64,000 nt of DNA from positions 1,178,001 through 1,242,000 of the forward strand of contig OZ025792.1 in the NCBI GenBank assembly GCA_964019425.1, in the 5' to 3' direction. The notes below the pieces were generated by a model. The model was not told the origin of the DNA, searched no databases, and saw only the letters and a program-made list of their open reading frames with translations. Below, piece by piece: positions 30,809-40,124 of the stretch; position 1 is the stretch's first letter, and each line of letters begins with the position of its first letter. This DNA comes from Flectonema sp. DT1601. Taxonomy: Eukaryota > Euglenozoa > Diplonemea > Diplonemida > Diplonemidae. A program made the translations under genes and the position numbers.

Positions 30809-33430
30809 CTAAAATTCATCCATCTTTGAACTTCTGCTATCCCCATCCAGGAATTCTTGTCTCATTAAAGAAAGCTCTAAAGAAGTTTCCCCTGTTGGTA
30901 AATTCCTCATCGTCAACAACGAACCAGAATTCGATGTCCTTGAAAACGAAGCCAACGGATGCATCGATGGCAACGGCGACAACGCATCACTCATCGACAA
31001 TCCCAAACTCGATCTCATCGGCAATGACTCGCTTACTACAGAAGTCTCATCAAGCTTCTTATTCTTTTCCCAATGTCTTTGTTGTACTCGAGTTCGAATA
31101 CCCTTGCACAGAATGTATCCTTCAACAAGAACATCAATTCCTGACTTAACTATTAAAACCATTACCGAAGCAAATAGCAAAGCAGAAGCAATTTGGAAAC
31201 CGTAGTGTCCGGTGTTCTCTTCGTAGTAACCTGCTGCCATGAAGAAAAGAGCAGCTGCCTGGAGACCGAGGAGGACGAAGTCAAAGGCGCTGTCACGTGC
31301 TCGACAGTGCGGCCACAGAATTGCTACGAGTACAAGGAGAATCAGAAAGAGAAACCCTTCAAAAAGTTTCTTGTGTCCGCACTGAATTAAAGTGCTGGTA
31401 TTGAGAGACTCCACAGCACTGATCGCAAGCATCGAAGCAAACTCCACAATACTAAACCAAACTACTTCCTGACGAAATGATCCAATCACTGTTCTGTAAC
31501 GATTCACCCAATGAAGCTCAACATGATTGCTGACCCATTCTCCAGGTCCCATCAACAGTCGCTTCAATCCATAACGAGCATCGTCAGCGTACACTGCCTG
31601 ACTAGGAACTCCCTTCCTGCATTCTCTAAAGATAAATATTGGAACAGCAACACAACCACAACACGTTACCAATCCTATTATAAAGTGAAATGGCGTATTC
31701 GGGTAGCTCACAAGAGACATCCCACCTTGTGTCGTACCTTGGTATAAGAATTGGAAGACGAACAACGGAGCCGAAGGAAATCTCAGTAATCCCTGAGTGT
31801 CCAAACCATTGAACAACTTTGGGGCACAACTCGTACCTCCCCGTTCTGCTATCTTCAACATGAAGAAACACAATACTGCAAACCCGAATGATATCATCAC
31901 ATTCCCAGCCACCATTCCAAGCACATAACTGTCTCCGATTTTCCACTGTGTCGGGTGTAGAGGTAGAGGGTACTCCCTCGATGAATTATTCTCATTTCCA
32001 ATACGACAGCTTCCAGATATCGCAACCAACCGCAAGGCTGGTCCCGCTGATGCACCGGCTCCCAAAGCAGAAGCCGCCGCAGCTGCCGAACCCACCTTTT
32101 CAACGGTCTCGGTCGTCTTCTTGTCGATCACTGGTGGAACTTCTGTTGGAAGTGTGGCAGTCTCAGGCACGCTAGTGGAAGGAACAGGAGTGGGAGGTAA
32201 CGGAGAAGGCATCGGTGTCGGAATTGATGTTGGAGGTAATGTTGGCACAGCGGTTGGAACAACTGTCCCAATCGGTCGGGCTGTAGGAATAGTAGGAACT
32301 GCGGTGGGGACAGTTGTCCCTGGCTGAACTGTGGTTGGTACTGCTGTAGGAATAGCTGGAACAGCTGTCGGTATGGCTGTTGGAACAGTTGTTGGTAATG
32401 CAGTCGGAATGGCAGTAGGAACCACTATTGGTACGGCCGTAGGCACTGCCGTTGGTACTGCCGTCGGTGGTAAAACTTTAGGACCAGATTGTGTTTTTCC
32501 GTAGAGCTTGCAGCTACCAGATGCTTTATTGATGGTGTAAATAAAGTCTGAAATTGCAATAATTTCATCACCATTATGCGCTACGGTATCGACAATTCCA
32601 CCGTCGAAGACCGGAAGACTGGGACCGATACCGTAAGCTACTCCTGGAGTGTCTCCATGTTGACAGGCCACGTCTAACATATTACCAGGGTTAGTTATTA
32701 CACGTCCAGAAAACCGCGCTACAGGCAATCCACCGAAGAAAGTGTTTTCTCCTACGGCAAAGACATATCCGTTGCAGGCAAGAATGCGTTTTAGTTTGTT
32801 CACGTCGCTGAAATATGTCCCAGCAGACCCCTTACTGCTTAGTTTACCGACACTTGGAGTACTGGTTGAGATATCTGTGAGGTAATATATTTTGCCAGTG
32901 GACTCGTCTACGGAAATCGATCCGATGTCGCTGTTTCGTAAGAAGCTTCCTGAGCTGTCTACAGTTCCCATGGCAATGTTTGCCATTTCGAAGTATATTA
33001 TCCCTTTGTTTTGACATGCGCCATAGATAGTAGTTCCCTTAGCGGCGAGTTCAAGACAATTTCCAGAGTATTGAAAATCCATCGCATTCGTAATGTCAAT
33101 TGCACCACCAGCAAGAATAGGAATTACATGTAGCTTACCACGTTCAGCAGCAACCAAATAAGGTGTTCCTCCGATAGTTATTGAAGTAGCAGTAATAATG
33201 TTTGAAGTGTAACTCTCTGTTGACACAGATGAACACTGAGTAGTTTCAGGATCAAGCTGTCTGATCTGAGTACCAGAAAATATGTACATCCACTTGTCAT
33301 AAACAGCCATTGTTTCTAATGTACCGTATCCAACACTATCAATAAAAACTGTTTTGTAGCATGTTGCTAATTGCACCACAGTCAGAAGGATGAAAAACGT
33401 CCCCACATGCCTGAAGGTACTTGCCGCCAT
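30809..33430 (-). CDS. Pro-Thr-stalk membrane protein, mosaic copy 3
   Basis: 873 residues from the ATG at 33430. The signal peptide is shared by all copies. The first 80 or so mature residues are B-like (KTVFIDSVGYGTL, QLDPETTQC). The middle of the propeller-like domain has private sequence (SVDESTGKIYYLTDIS). A B2-like stretch follows (DTVAHNGDEIIA). The stalk is short (about 312-415) with irregular units. The membrane domain and tail are type A, nearly identical to A copy 2. The upstream leader and intact 534-residue gene are of the type that precedes B1. A recombination between an A and a B gene, removing the spacer between them, explains the layout. Confidence 0.85.
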   Translation of the reverse strand: MAASTFRHVGTFFILLTVVQLATCYKTVFIDSVGYGTLETMAVYDKWMYIFSGTQIRQLDPETTQCSSVSTESYTSNIITATSITIGGTPYLVAAERGKLHVIPILAGGAIDITNAMDFQYSGNCLELAAKGTTIYGACQNKGIIYFEMANIAMGTVDSSGSFLRNSDIGSISVDESTGKIYYLTDISTSTPSVGKLSSKGSAGTYFSDVNKLKRILACNGYVFAVGENTFFGGLPVARFSGRVITNPGNMLDVACQHGDTPGVAYGIGPSLPVFDGGIVDTVAHNGDEIIAISDFIYTINKASGSCKLYGKTQSGPKVLPPTAVPTAVPTAVPIVVPTAIPTALPTTVPTAIPTAVPAIPTAVPTTVQPGTTVPTAVPTIPTARPIGTVVPTAVPTLPPTSIPTPMPSPLPPTPVPSTSVPETATLPTEVPPVIDKKTTETVEKVGSAAAAASALGAGASAGPALRLVAISGSCRIGNENNSSREYPLPLHPTQWKIGDSYVLGMVAGNVMISFGFAVLCFFMLKIAERGGTSCAPKLFNGLDTQGLLRFPSAPLFVFQFLYQGTTQGGMSLVSYPNTPFHFIIGLVTCCGCVAVPIFIFRECRKGVPSQAVYADDARYGLKRLLMGPGEWVSNHVELHWVNRYRTVIGSFRQEVVWFSIVEFASMLAISAVESLNTSTLIQCGHKKLFEGFLFLILLVLVAILWPHCRARDSAFDFVLLGLQAAALFFMAAGYYEENTGHYGFQIASALLFASVMVLIVKSGIDVLVEGYILCKGIRTRVQQRHWEKNKKLDETSVVSESLPMRSSLGLSMSDALSPLPSMHPLASFSRTSNSGSLLTMRNLPTGETSLELSLMRQEFLDGDSRSSKMDEF
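32185..32493 (-). repeat. Pro-Thr stalk, short and irregular, copy 3
   Basis: About 103 residues, with P-T-A-V units broken by V-Q-P-G-T and R-P-I-G-T strings. The shortest stalk in the array. Confidence 0.85.
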
Positions 33431-33792
33431 ACTGTGTGGGTGGCTGTGAGTGAAGAACATGTAAAACATAATACTCAAATAACTTCGTCAATCAATTCTA
33501 CTCTGATGAGGGGCATCTTGTCGATTGAAACTTCTGCATAATTGTGATAACTGATGCAAAGATGAGAATAAGAGTAAAATAATTTCATTACCTTGTCTTC
33601 AACAGAGTTAGAAAGATTGGGTGTAGACTCCCAATAACCACTACTGGGAATCAGTTGCGTGGTACAAATGAATAATATTAAGAATGTTCTCTCTGTTGAA
33701 TGCGAACTTTGCACAATCCAAGCAAAGGTTAGCAGGACGTACGCTGTTTGTGTGAATGGAAGTGATATCTTTTTGAACAAGAATTCTGCTGA
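33431..33792 (-). other. Leader between 534 copy 2 and the mosaic gene
   Basis: Near-identical to 15286-15647. The long open frame through it starts at TTG, not ATG, and is not called. Confidence 0.6.
33534..33591 (-). other. Candidate 58-nt leader intron, mosaic copy 3
   Basis: Same GTAATG donor and TATGCAG acceptor as the other copies. Confidence 0.4.
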
Positions 33793-35397
33793 TCAGCAGC
33801 TTGTTCGTCTCCAGAGTTCGTCACTGCGGCTTTCCTTGGCCTTCTTTTCCCATTTTTTCCACAGTTTCGTAGCCTTCCCCCAAGAAGAATACTTCTGAAA
33901 CGGACACTGCACAATGGTGGATTTGCGGGGATTGTTTTCAGCAAGGCAAACCTTACATTCCAGACAAGATGAACAAACAGGTTGGTCCCAAACACAAGGA
34001 GGTGAATTAGGACACAGCGGTGCATAAGAACACGTCAGCACACAGCAATGACAAGACTCACACCTCGTTGACATTACTTCCGGGAGACCAGATTTAATAT
34101 CTGGCAGGCACAGGTTGTCTCCCAATAAAGTCACGTAACCGAGAGTTGACTGACCCCAATACGTCTTTGATTCGTCGACGTCTTTTTCGTATCGTAAATC
34201 CACTTTATCAATTCGCATGACAGACCCTCTGCTCCAAATCCAATTGTGAACCATTGGATCGGGGTATCTTGGAGTAGCAAGTTGTTCACCTAAGAAAATA
34301 ACTCTTTGTTCCTCAGTAACTCCGAGAGCTAATATGGTTTCCAAATTGATGTGAGGAATAAACGACATTGGAGGAATCTTACGTGACAGAGCTTGCTTCT
34401 TACTCGTCACCACGAACTCTACTTCATTTGTTTCCGAAGTGAATTTCAATTCAACCGATCTGCCCCATTGAGATTCAGGAGCTACCCAAGTCTTCCGACA
34501 CTTTCTCGATATCGAGAGTAATTTTAATCGAAAAACAGAAGTACCCTTCACGTGATTACGGGCAATCTCCGAAACCATAGCCTCGATTCCAACAAGCTCA
34601 CTCTTGAAGTTGAAATTGCTCCGTGCCTCGACATAAGTTATTCTAGACATCGGTACTATTTTTCTTAGAAGCGACGCCCCCTGCAAGGACTGCCAATCAG
34701 ATAACAGCAGTACATTGTTAAACATGTTGCAAGAACGGAACAGGGGTTCGTATAATGAAGGATTCGAAGGAAGAAAAACTGATAAATACCTCTGAAAGCC
34801 ACGAACCATGTTAGAACCTGATGCTCTTGTTGAAGCAGAAGTCAACGACAAGACAGAACAGTTTTCATGAGATTTAGAATACAGCTGGCCGATAGTCACA
34901 TCATCATTCGGATGACTATTTAAAACCTCAACCATAAAAGGATCTGGATAGTTCTCATCTGTTGGGATCCAGTGTCGCAATATGTTCCAAAGACTCTCAG
35001 TTTCACCCGTAATTCTGCCGTCACCGTCGAGGTCTAATTCTCTTAAAGGTTTTAAGACATCTACGAATGTATTCTTCCATCGTAATACATCTTCTTCAGA
35101 CACCTCTACAGTGTTGTCAGCTGTATTCTGTTCGTCTTTTGATTCAGAAGGCAACACAAAATTTGAATACTTCGTAGGCCTCCCACCAGAAGGTATTTCC
35201 GGTGGTGCTACCAACTGAACATACTGTGATGATTTTGAGATGTCGGTGGTTGCCGTTTTCAGGAGTTCCTTCTTAGGTTCCGGAGGAGTGACCTCCGTCG
35301 TAGACGACCCCTTTTCCGGTTCCCACACTACTGCGTGACCTGCCACAAGCAGGTATATGCCCATTATTACAACAATCAATATTCTGTAGTTAGTCAT
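33793..35397 (-). CDS. Secreted Cys-rich EF-hand-like protein, copy 2
   Basis: 534 residues, differing from copy 1 at only a few sites (for example EVTPPEPK for EVTLPEPK, LQGASLL for LQGTSLL, DELWRR for DELRRR). Same signal or anchor segment, EF-hand-like loop at about 122-134 and Cys cluster at about 443-486. It sits directly upstream of the mosaic stalk gene. Near-identity of the two intact copies, against degradation of the other three, suggests that either two copies suffice or the remnants are neutral by-products of deletion. Confidence 0.85.
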   Translation of the reverse strand: MTNYRILIVVIMGIYLLVAGHAVVWEPEKGSSTTEVTPPEPKKELLKTATTDISKSSQYVQLVAPPEIPSGGRPTKYSNFVLPSESKDEQNTADNTVEVSEEDVLRWKNTFVDVLKPLRELDLDGDGRITGETESLWNILRHWIPTDENYPDPFMVEVLNSHPNDDVTIGQLYSKSHENCSVLSLTSASTRASGSNMVRGFQRYLSVFLPSNPSLYEPLFRSCNMFNNVLLLSDWQSLQGASLLRKIVPMSRITYVEARSNFNFKSELVGIEAMVSEIARNHVKGTSVFRLKLLSISRKCRKTWVAPESQWGRSVELKFTSETNEVEFVVTSKKQALSRKIPPMSFIPHINLETILALGVTEEQRVIFLGEQLATPRYPDPMVHNWIWSRGSVMRIDKVDLRYEKDVDESKTYWGQSTLGYVTLLGDNLCLPDIKSGLPEVMSTRCESCHCCVLTCSYAPLCPNSPPCVWDQPVCSSCLECKVCLAENNPRKSTIVQCPFQKYSSWGKATKLWKKWEKKAKESRSDELWRRTSC

Positions 35398-35795
35398 CTG
35401 ATTGTATTCAGGGCTGGTGAATGTAATTTTATAACTTCACATGACACACGATCAAGATCTTCGTCACTACCGGTTGTCTCTCTCTCTTGTACTCTTGTCT
35501 CAACATTCACAACAGTCAGGGAATTAAGACTCAGGTGGGGACAAATAGAGAAAGAATATCTCTTACCTTAATAATTAGAATGGTATTAAGAAGATGAATA
35601 AAAATAAGAAATAAGAACTGGTGCGACTGATTGCAACAGAACCCTTAGCGAGGTCGTATTATAAAATTAAATTAACAAATTAGAATGAGAAGGTAAATAC
35701 TTTCATTAAATAAGTGCAATGAGCTGCTGACTTTTTTTTTGCTGGAAGTCACTAAAAGAAATAGGCAGGCGGCAAATATATCACAGTGGTCGATG
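35398..35795. other. Right edge of the array and intergenic DNA
   Basis: Homology to the other units ends near 35561. From there to 35795 the DNA is single-copy, AT-rich and without a gene. Confidence 0.7.
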
Positions 35796-36242
35796 TTAAA
35801 GATCGTCAAAGAAGCCCTGTAGTACTTGTATGAAAGGACAGTTGGATCTGCAGTAATACAAAAGTGGCTTACATACCTCCGGGCAAGGAATTTCCTTTTC
35901 TTCTTCCCACATGTTTGCTTGCATTTGTGTATTTCTTTTGACGCGTTGTAGTTCTTCCTGTCTATCTAGGGGTGCATTTTTAAATTCCATCTCTGACTTA
36001 GATATTGCTCCCTCCTCTCGAACTACCCTTCCGTCAAACTCATTGCTGAGTCCTCCTAATCGCTCCATTCGATCTCTTTCTTCTTTGTCTAATTGCTTAG
36101 TAGTTTCTGCGATTTGTTCTTTCTTCATTTCTTGGCTGTCAGCTCCCTTACATTGCCTTCTGTGACTACAGAATATGTTCATATGGAAATAAACACCACA
36201 CATATCACATTTAAAGAATTCTCCATCAGCGGTAAGGCTCAT
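35796..36242 (-). CDS. Small C2HC zinc-finger protein, function unknown
   Basis: 148 residues from an ATG at 36242. Residues about 11-32 read CDMCGVYFHMNIFCSHRRQC: a Cys pair, then His and Cys, fitting a C2HC zinc finger. A charged, helical middle (about 35-115) is rich in Glu, Lys and Arg. The C-terminus holds four more Cys (CPEVC, YYCRSNC). A 29-nt stretch starting GTATGT and ending TGCAG lies in the coding part; if it were an intron, the C-terminus would shift frame and lose Cys residues, so I prefer the unspliced reading. No family is recognised. Confidence 0.6.
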   Translation of the reverse strand: MSLTADGEFFKCDMCGVYFHMNIFCSHRRQCKGADSQEMKKEQIAETTKQLDKEERDRMERLGGLSNEFDGRVVREEGAISKSEMEFKNAPLDRQEELQRVKRNTQMQANMWEEEKEIPCPEVCKPLLYYCRSNCPFIQVLQGFFDDL

Positions 36243-36679
36243 TTTAGTATTCTTTCTCTTGAGAAAATAAATATTTGAAAATGTTCTTTTTTTTTTATTA
36301 AAGAAATATCTCTGCTATGTATTCTTCCCTTGAGATTGATTGACACTATTGACTACTTGTTATAATATCTTCTGTATAAGGAAATAAACTTTGAGAATAA
36401 AGATAGTTGTCTCTCATTGTGGTTTGCTTCTCCGAAAATAGAAGTTCTCATCCACTGTTTGGTGGCGGTAGATGAACAACCTTCGACCAAGAGATTAAAT
36501 GTTAGCAGAGGTCGAGAGAAGGATTAGTAAACCCGAGAAAGATTATTTAAGAGAGAGAAATACTACAACATTGTATACTTCGATATTTCGAAGATCACGG
36601 CTGGTTAAAACAGTTTAATTAATAACGCTATCGATCTACACGAAATAGAAGTAAGGATCGATGGAAGTGGCAGCCGTTT
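36243..36679. other. Intergenic, 437 bp
   Basis: AT-rich, no open frame or repeat of note. A plus-strand T-run near 36288 lies just upstream of the C2HC gene. Confidence 0.6.
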
Positions 36680-37456
36680 CTATAATTTTGAAAAATCTCC
36701 ACTTCGACCAGCTCCGTTCATGAATCGTTTGGCACCAGCAACAGCGTCTGGTAATGTTGTTGTAGCTTCATCGAGTTCCTGTTGGAGCACTACTTCAAGA
36801 GGTTGAGAAAATGATCGATAAACAGAAAGACGATCAGCTCTCATAGTGGCCTGAGGAAATCGGGTAATGGACTGCGCGAGTTCCTGAGCGGATTTGAGAG
36901 AGTTACCGTGGGGAACAACGCGGTTAGCGAGTCCCCAAGAGAGTGCTTCTTGAGCATCAACTTTCCTCCCAGTGAGAATCATATCAAGGGAACGAGATTG
37001 ACCAATAAGACGAGGAAGTCTCACAGTGCCTCCATCAATCAGCGGAACACCAAAACGTCTGCAGTAGACACCAAAGTACGCATCTTCTTCAACAACTCTC
37101 ATGTCACACCACAAGGCTAATTCAAGACCACCAGCTACAGCAGGACCACAAATAGCAGCAATAACTGGCTTAGTCATTAACATTCTTGTTGGTCCCATTG
37201 GACCATTCTTTCCACCCTTTACTGCAACAGGTGCATCAGTGATTGACCCGACGCTTTTTAAGTCCGCACCAGCACAAAAAAAGCCTTCTTCTCCAGTAAG
37301 AACTGCTGCTTTTATTTCATCATCCTTTTCAATTTCCTCAAATGCTTTTCTAAGTTCTGTTGCGCAGGGACCGTTCACCGCGTTTCTGACGTCCTTTCGA
37401 CAGATGACAACTGTTGCAACCCCAGCTTCGGTTGTTACCTTTATAAATTTGTACAT
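36680..37456 (-). CDS. Crotonase (enoyl-CoA hydratase/isomerase family)
   Basis: 258 residues, normal family length. The oxyanion-hole motifs are present: FCAGADL (60-66) and AGGLELA (108-114). Glu112 matches the first catalytic Glu of enoyl-CoA hydratase. The second, Glu164 in the rat enzyme, aligns without gaps to Cys132 in the segment GVYCRRFGVPLIDGGTVRLP, so classic hydration is doubtful. This CRR-x-GVPLIDGGT signature is one I associate with a mainly bacterial crotonase subgroup. Substrate is unknown; other crotonase chemistries (isomerase, thioesterase, hydrolase) are possible. No targeting peptide is obvious. Confidence 0.9.
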   Translation of the reverse strand: MYKFIKVTTEAGVATVVICRKDVRNAVNGPCATELRKAFEEIEKDDEIKAAVLTGEEGFFCAGADLKSVGSITDAPVAVKGGKNGPMGPTRMLMTKPVIAAICGPAVAGGLELALWCDMRVVEEDAYFGVYCRRFGVPLIDGGTVRLPRLIGQSRSLDMILTGRKVDAQEALSWGLANRVVPHGNSLKSAQELAQSITRFPQATMRADRLSVYRSFSQPLEVVLQQELDEATTTLPDAVAGAKRFMNGAGRSGDFSKL

Positions 37457-37547
37457 GTGTATTCTGTTAGATTGTTGCTGGTAATGAAGAGCTATGAAGT
37501 ATAATTATGTTTGCAGACAGTTCCACCAGTCGGTACATAAAACGCAA

Positions 37548-38621
37548 TCAGGTTATCCTCATTTTTTGTGCGGTGGTGACGTCTCCTTTTCTAATTTGGC
37601 GAACTTTTCTCACGAGTATGCCTCTCTTTACTCCCAGTATCTCACGTGTTGTACGTGCTTGTTGCTTTTTCATTGCAAGAGTGTCTCTCTCTTGTTGTTC
37701 TTTTAGTCGTTTGTTTTCGGCCGCTTCTTCCTGAAGGCGTCGTTTTTTTGAGATGCGATCGGATATGCGCTGCTCTAGTGCTTCGTAGACGTATGACCAG
37801 ATTGGATGTTTTTTATTTGAAGACAAATGAGGATCATCAAGAAGTTCAGAAAGTAACGCCTCATTATCTTCAGCTGCTACTTCAACTGAAGCATAACGAG
37901 TAGAACTGGCTTCACAAGAACTGTCGATAACCATTTCACGGAGAGCATCACTTCTGAAGGCAGCAACCTTTAACTGACACTCAAGATAATTTATTAAATC
38001 TTCCTTTCGATATGGACAGCCGTCTTCTTCTTCTTCAATTTCTGGTTCAGATTCTTGTTGTTCATCTTCAGGGTGATTTTCAAGAGACCTATGAGCAGTA
38101 GATATACCTCCCAATTCCAACATCATCTTTAGGTGAGGAGTTGCATTACCGTTACACCAATTTTCAGAAGCGCTAATAATAAGGGACAGACCTGCGAAGT
38201 TAGATTTTGGAGGAGGTTGTTGTTTCCATCTTCGACTTGCTATGTAGTGACTGTGAATGACATCTTCACAAAGGATTCTGTGTATACCTGCTTGTAAAAC
38301 CTTCACAGCAAGCTGTGATATTCGAAGTCCATTTCTACTTGCGAATAAAGCAGCTTTACGTTCTAATAGTTTTGTGTTTATTACGGCATCTGCTGAGGCA
38401 TTCCCAGTTGGTTGTTCATTAAAGTTACAATCAATTCCTTCTTTTATTGCAACTGGTTCTTCATCAAGGATAAGGTTTGCTGTATCTCTGACTTGACTAC
38501 GAATTACTTTTAAAGTGTCTTTGTCTTCAACAGCAGAATGCATTTCTTCTTTTGTCATCCTTCCCCATTTGTAGATTATGCCAACGGCTTTTTCAATTGC
38601 GATATTTGGATTATCTGACAT
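37548..38621 (-). CDS. Unknown coiled-coil protein, 357 residues
   Basis: From an ATG at 38621 to a TGA at 37548. The N-terminal half is globular-looking and mixed, with an acidic linker at about 190-200 (EPEIEEEEDG). Residues about 265-340 are strongly helical and charged (KKRRLQEEAAENKRLKEQQE), fitting a coiled coil, and the last 25 residues are basic. No signal peptide or membrane segment. I recognise no family. It could be a nuclear or cytoskeletal scaffold. Confidence 0.65.
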   Translation of the reverse strand: MSDNPNIAIEKAVGIIYKWGRMTKEEMHSAVEDKDTLKVIRSQVRDTANLILDEEPVAIKEGIDCNFNEQPTGNASADAVINTKLLERKAALFASRNGLRISQLAVKVLQAGIHRILCEDVIHSHYIASRRWKQQPPPKSNFAGLSLIISASENWCNGNATPHLKMMLELGGISTAHRSLENHPEDEQQESEPEIEEEEDGCPYRKEDLINYLECQLKVAAFRSDALREMVIDSSCEASSTRYASVEVAAEDNEALLSELLDDPHLSSNKKHPIWSYVYEALEQRISDRISKKRRLQEEAAENKRLKEQQERDTLAMKKQQARTTREILGVKRGILVRKVRQIRKGDVTTAQKMRIT

Positions 38622-39072
38622 TTAGATTCCAATAAGTACTTTTATTGTAAAACACGAATATGGAAAATCTGTCAGTCGATGACTTACAGTAAAACCAACT
38701 ACTTCTTAACTACATGTCATCTATAATATTAAAAAAGAAATTGGTAATTAAATAAAGTCGTAAGACACTGCATGTAATGGTTACCGCAAACTCTCAAGAG
38801 TGGCGACTACAGAAGAAAGCAAGAGGGAAGAGAAAAGAAACTTTTTTTTTTTTTTTTTTTAAATATGAAAACTGTTTGCATCCATCCATGTACATCTACA
38901 GAAGACTTCCGTCTGAAGACGGAGGAGTTTTCTTCTGAAATAATGAGTGGAGGACGTCTAGCATACTATTGAAACAGAGAGTTTCGAAAATCAAAGGGAG
39001 GGAAAAAAAGAAGTTTAAAAAAACTGGGAATTGAAAAAAACAAACTGAGAGGGAACTGAAAATTTGGAACTT

Positions 39073-39103
<31 letters not shown>

Positions 39104-39238
39104 CCCCATTCGTCCGCCCGAATTTCTTCTTTGGATTATGTAGGGCACTCGTGCACCTTCAATCGTTAGAAGATATTCAACAAATACTTTCATGGGAGTT
39201 TAAGAGTGGAATTTTCATCATCTTATTTATGTAACAAA
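38622..39238. other. Intergenic, 617 bp, with T-runs and a hairpin
   Basis: Contains a T-run of about 20 near 38842 and one of 29 at 39075-39103 (A-runs on the coding strand). An imperfect hairpin lies at 38899-38937: outer arms CAGAAGA/TCTTCTG and inner arms TCCGTC/GACGGA around TGAA. It would fall in the 3' UTR or intergenic part of the zinc-ribbon gene at 39239. No gene is seen. Confidence 0.55.
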
Positions 39239-39586
39239 TTATCTTACGTACGTTTTGGCCGCGTAACCCTCAGCTTTCTGGCATCTGTTACACTTGCCAA
39301 ATTTCCACATGTGGGGTCCTCCCTTGGGGCAATCTCCGGATCTACTTTCCATTGCTGAGCTGGCTTTCTGTCTAAAAGTGCTAGCTTCTCCTGGTTGAAT
39401 TCTTACCTTACCTGTGAATGCTCCACTAGTTGGTGCGGCACTGTAAGCTCCAGTATTCCAGCTTCCCCTGCTTGATGGAGCTGCCCCACTAGTAAGAGGT
39501 TGAATGCACTTTGGGCATTCATTCTTTCCGTACTTGTCGAGCCATCTGAAGGCGCAGTGTGGGCATTCCTTTCTGACTTCTGGCAT
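39239..39586 (-). CDS. Small double zinc-ribbon protein, tandem copy 1
   Basis: 115 residues. The N-terminus has CPHC (8-11) and CPKC (24-27), a zinc ribbon; the C-terminus has [17 protein letters not shown], a second Cys/His site. The middle is Ser/Ala/Gly-rich and probably flexible. The gene at 40125 is a close paralogue (112 residues), about 540 bp away on the same strand. I know C-terminal motifs of the H-x-W-x-F-G-K-C-x-x-C type from other protist proteins but not a defined function. Confidence 0.75.
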   Translation of the reverse strand: MPEVRKECPHCAFRWLDKYGKNECPKCIQPLTSGAAPSSRGSWNTGAYSAAPTSGAFTGKVRIQPGEASTFRQKASSAMESRSGDCPKGGPHMWKFGKCNRCQKAEGYAAKTYVR

Positions 39587-40124
39587 TGTTGTAAGGTTGT
39601 TAAAGTAAAGCTGTGTTTAAAATTTTTTTTTTAAATCACTGAAAAAGAAACATTTCCTCATATTCACTTATTTTGTTCCTTGGTTACAAACTAATTCCCT
39701 AAAAAGCACCGATTATCTTCACTTTTTTTTTTTTTTTTTTTTTTCTCTCCTCTCAAACCAGGCTCTTCAGCCAGGAAGAGTTCAGCCACCGTCGTCAAGA
39801 GGTCGTTATTTTTCTTTTTTTATTTTCTTCTTCTTTTTCAGTGCTTTTATATTTCTTCTATAAGAAGACGGGAAGAGGTCAGGACTCAACGAAGCGACTC
39901 AGACCCTATTTAGTTTAGCCAGGACTGCAACAGGAAATCATAAAAAATAAAAAGAAACTACACGAAGTGAGGGAGGATATAAATATAAAAAAAAAAGGGT
40001 CAACTTTTTTTTTTTTTTTCTTTTGCGGCTTTTTTTTTTTCGTTGTTTTTTTGAAAACTTTTTTGTAAAGTATTACTCTCGCATAAGGTTATAAAGACTT
40101 TCATGTCGCGGAGAGAGGTTCAAC
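39587..40124. other. Intergenic between tandem paralogues, 538 bp
   Basis: T-runs at about 39724-39744 and 40004-40040 (A-rich on the coding strand). No gene or inverted repeat of note. Confidence 0.55.

Larger units (their letters stand above)
7335..35561. repeat. Tandem segmental duplication, about three units
   Basis: Three units read, left to right, as A gene, spacer, B gene, 534-residue gene, spacer. Unit 1 is about 7335-17252, unit 2 about 17253-27960, unit 3 about 27961-35561. Spacers 10632-12360 and 22850-24576 match almost base for base, as do 17253-20113 and 27961-30808. Unit 3 lacks the spacer plus B gene and has one fused gene instead. The right-hand match ends near 35561. Near-identity of non-coding DNA points to recent duplication or ongoing conversion. 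Confidence 0.9.

Noticed and set aside
35850-35885. 29-nt GTATGT...TGCAG intron in the C2HC zinc protein
   Set aside because: Shorter than the proven introns by more than half, and splicing would shift the frame and remove a Cys-rich end.
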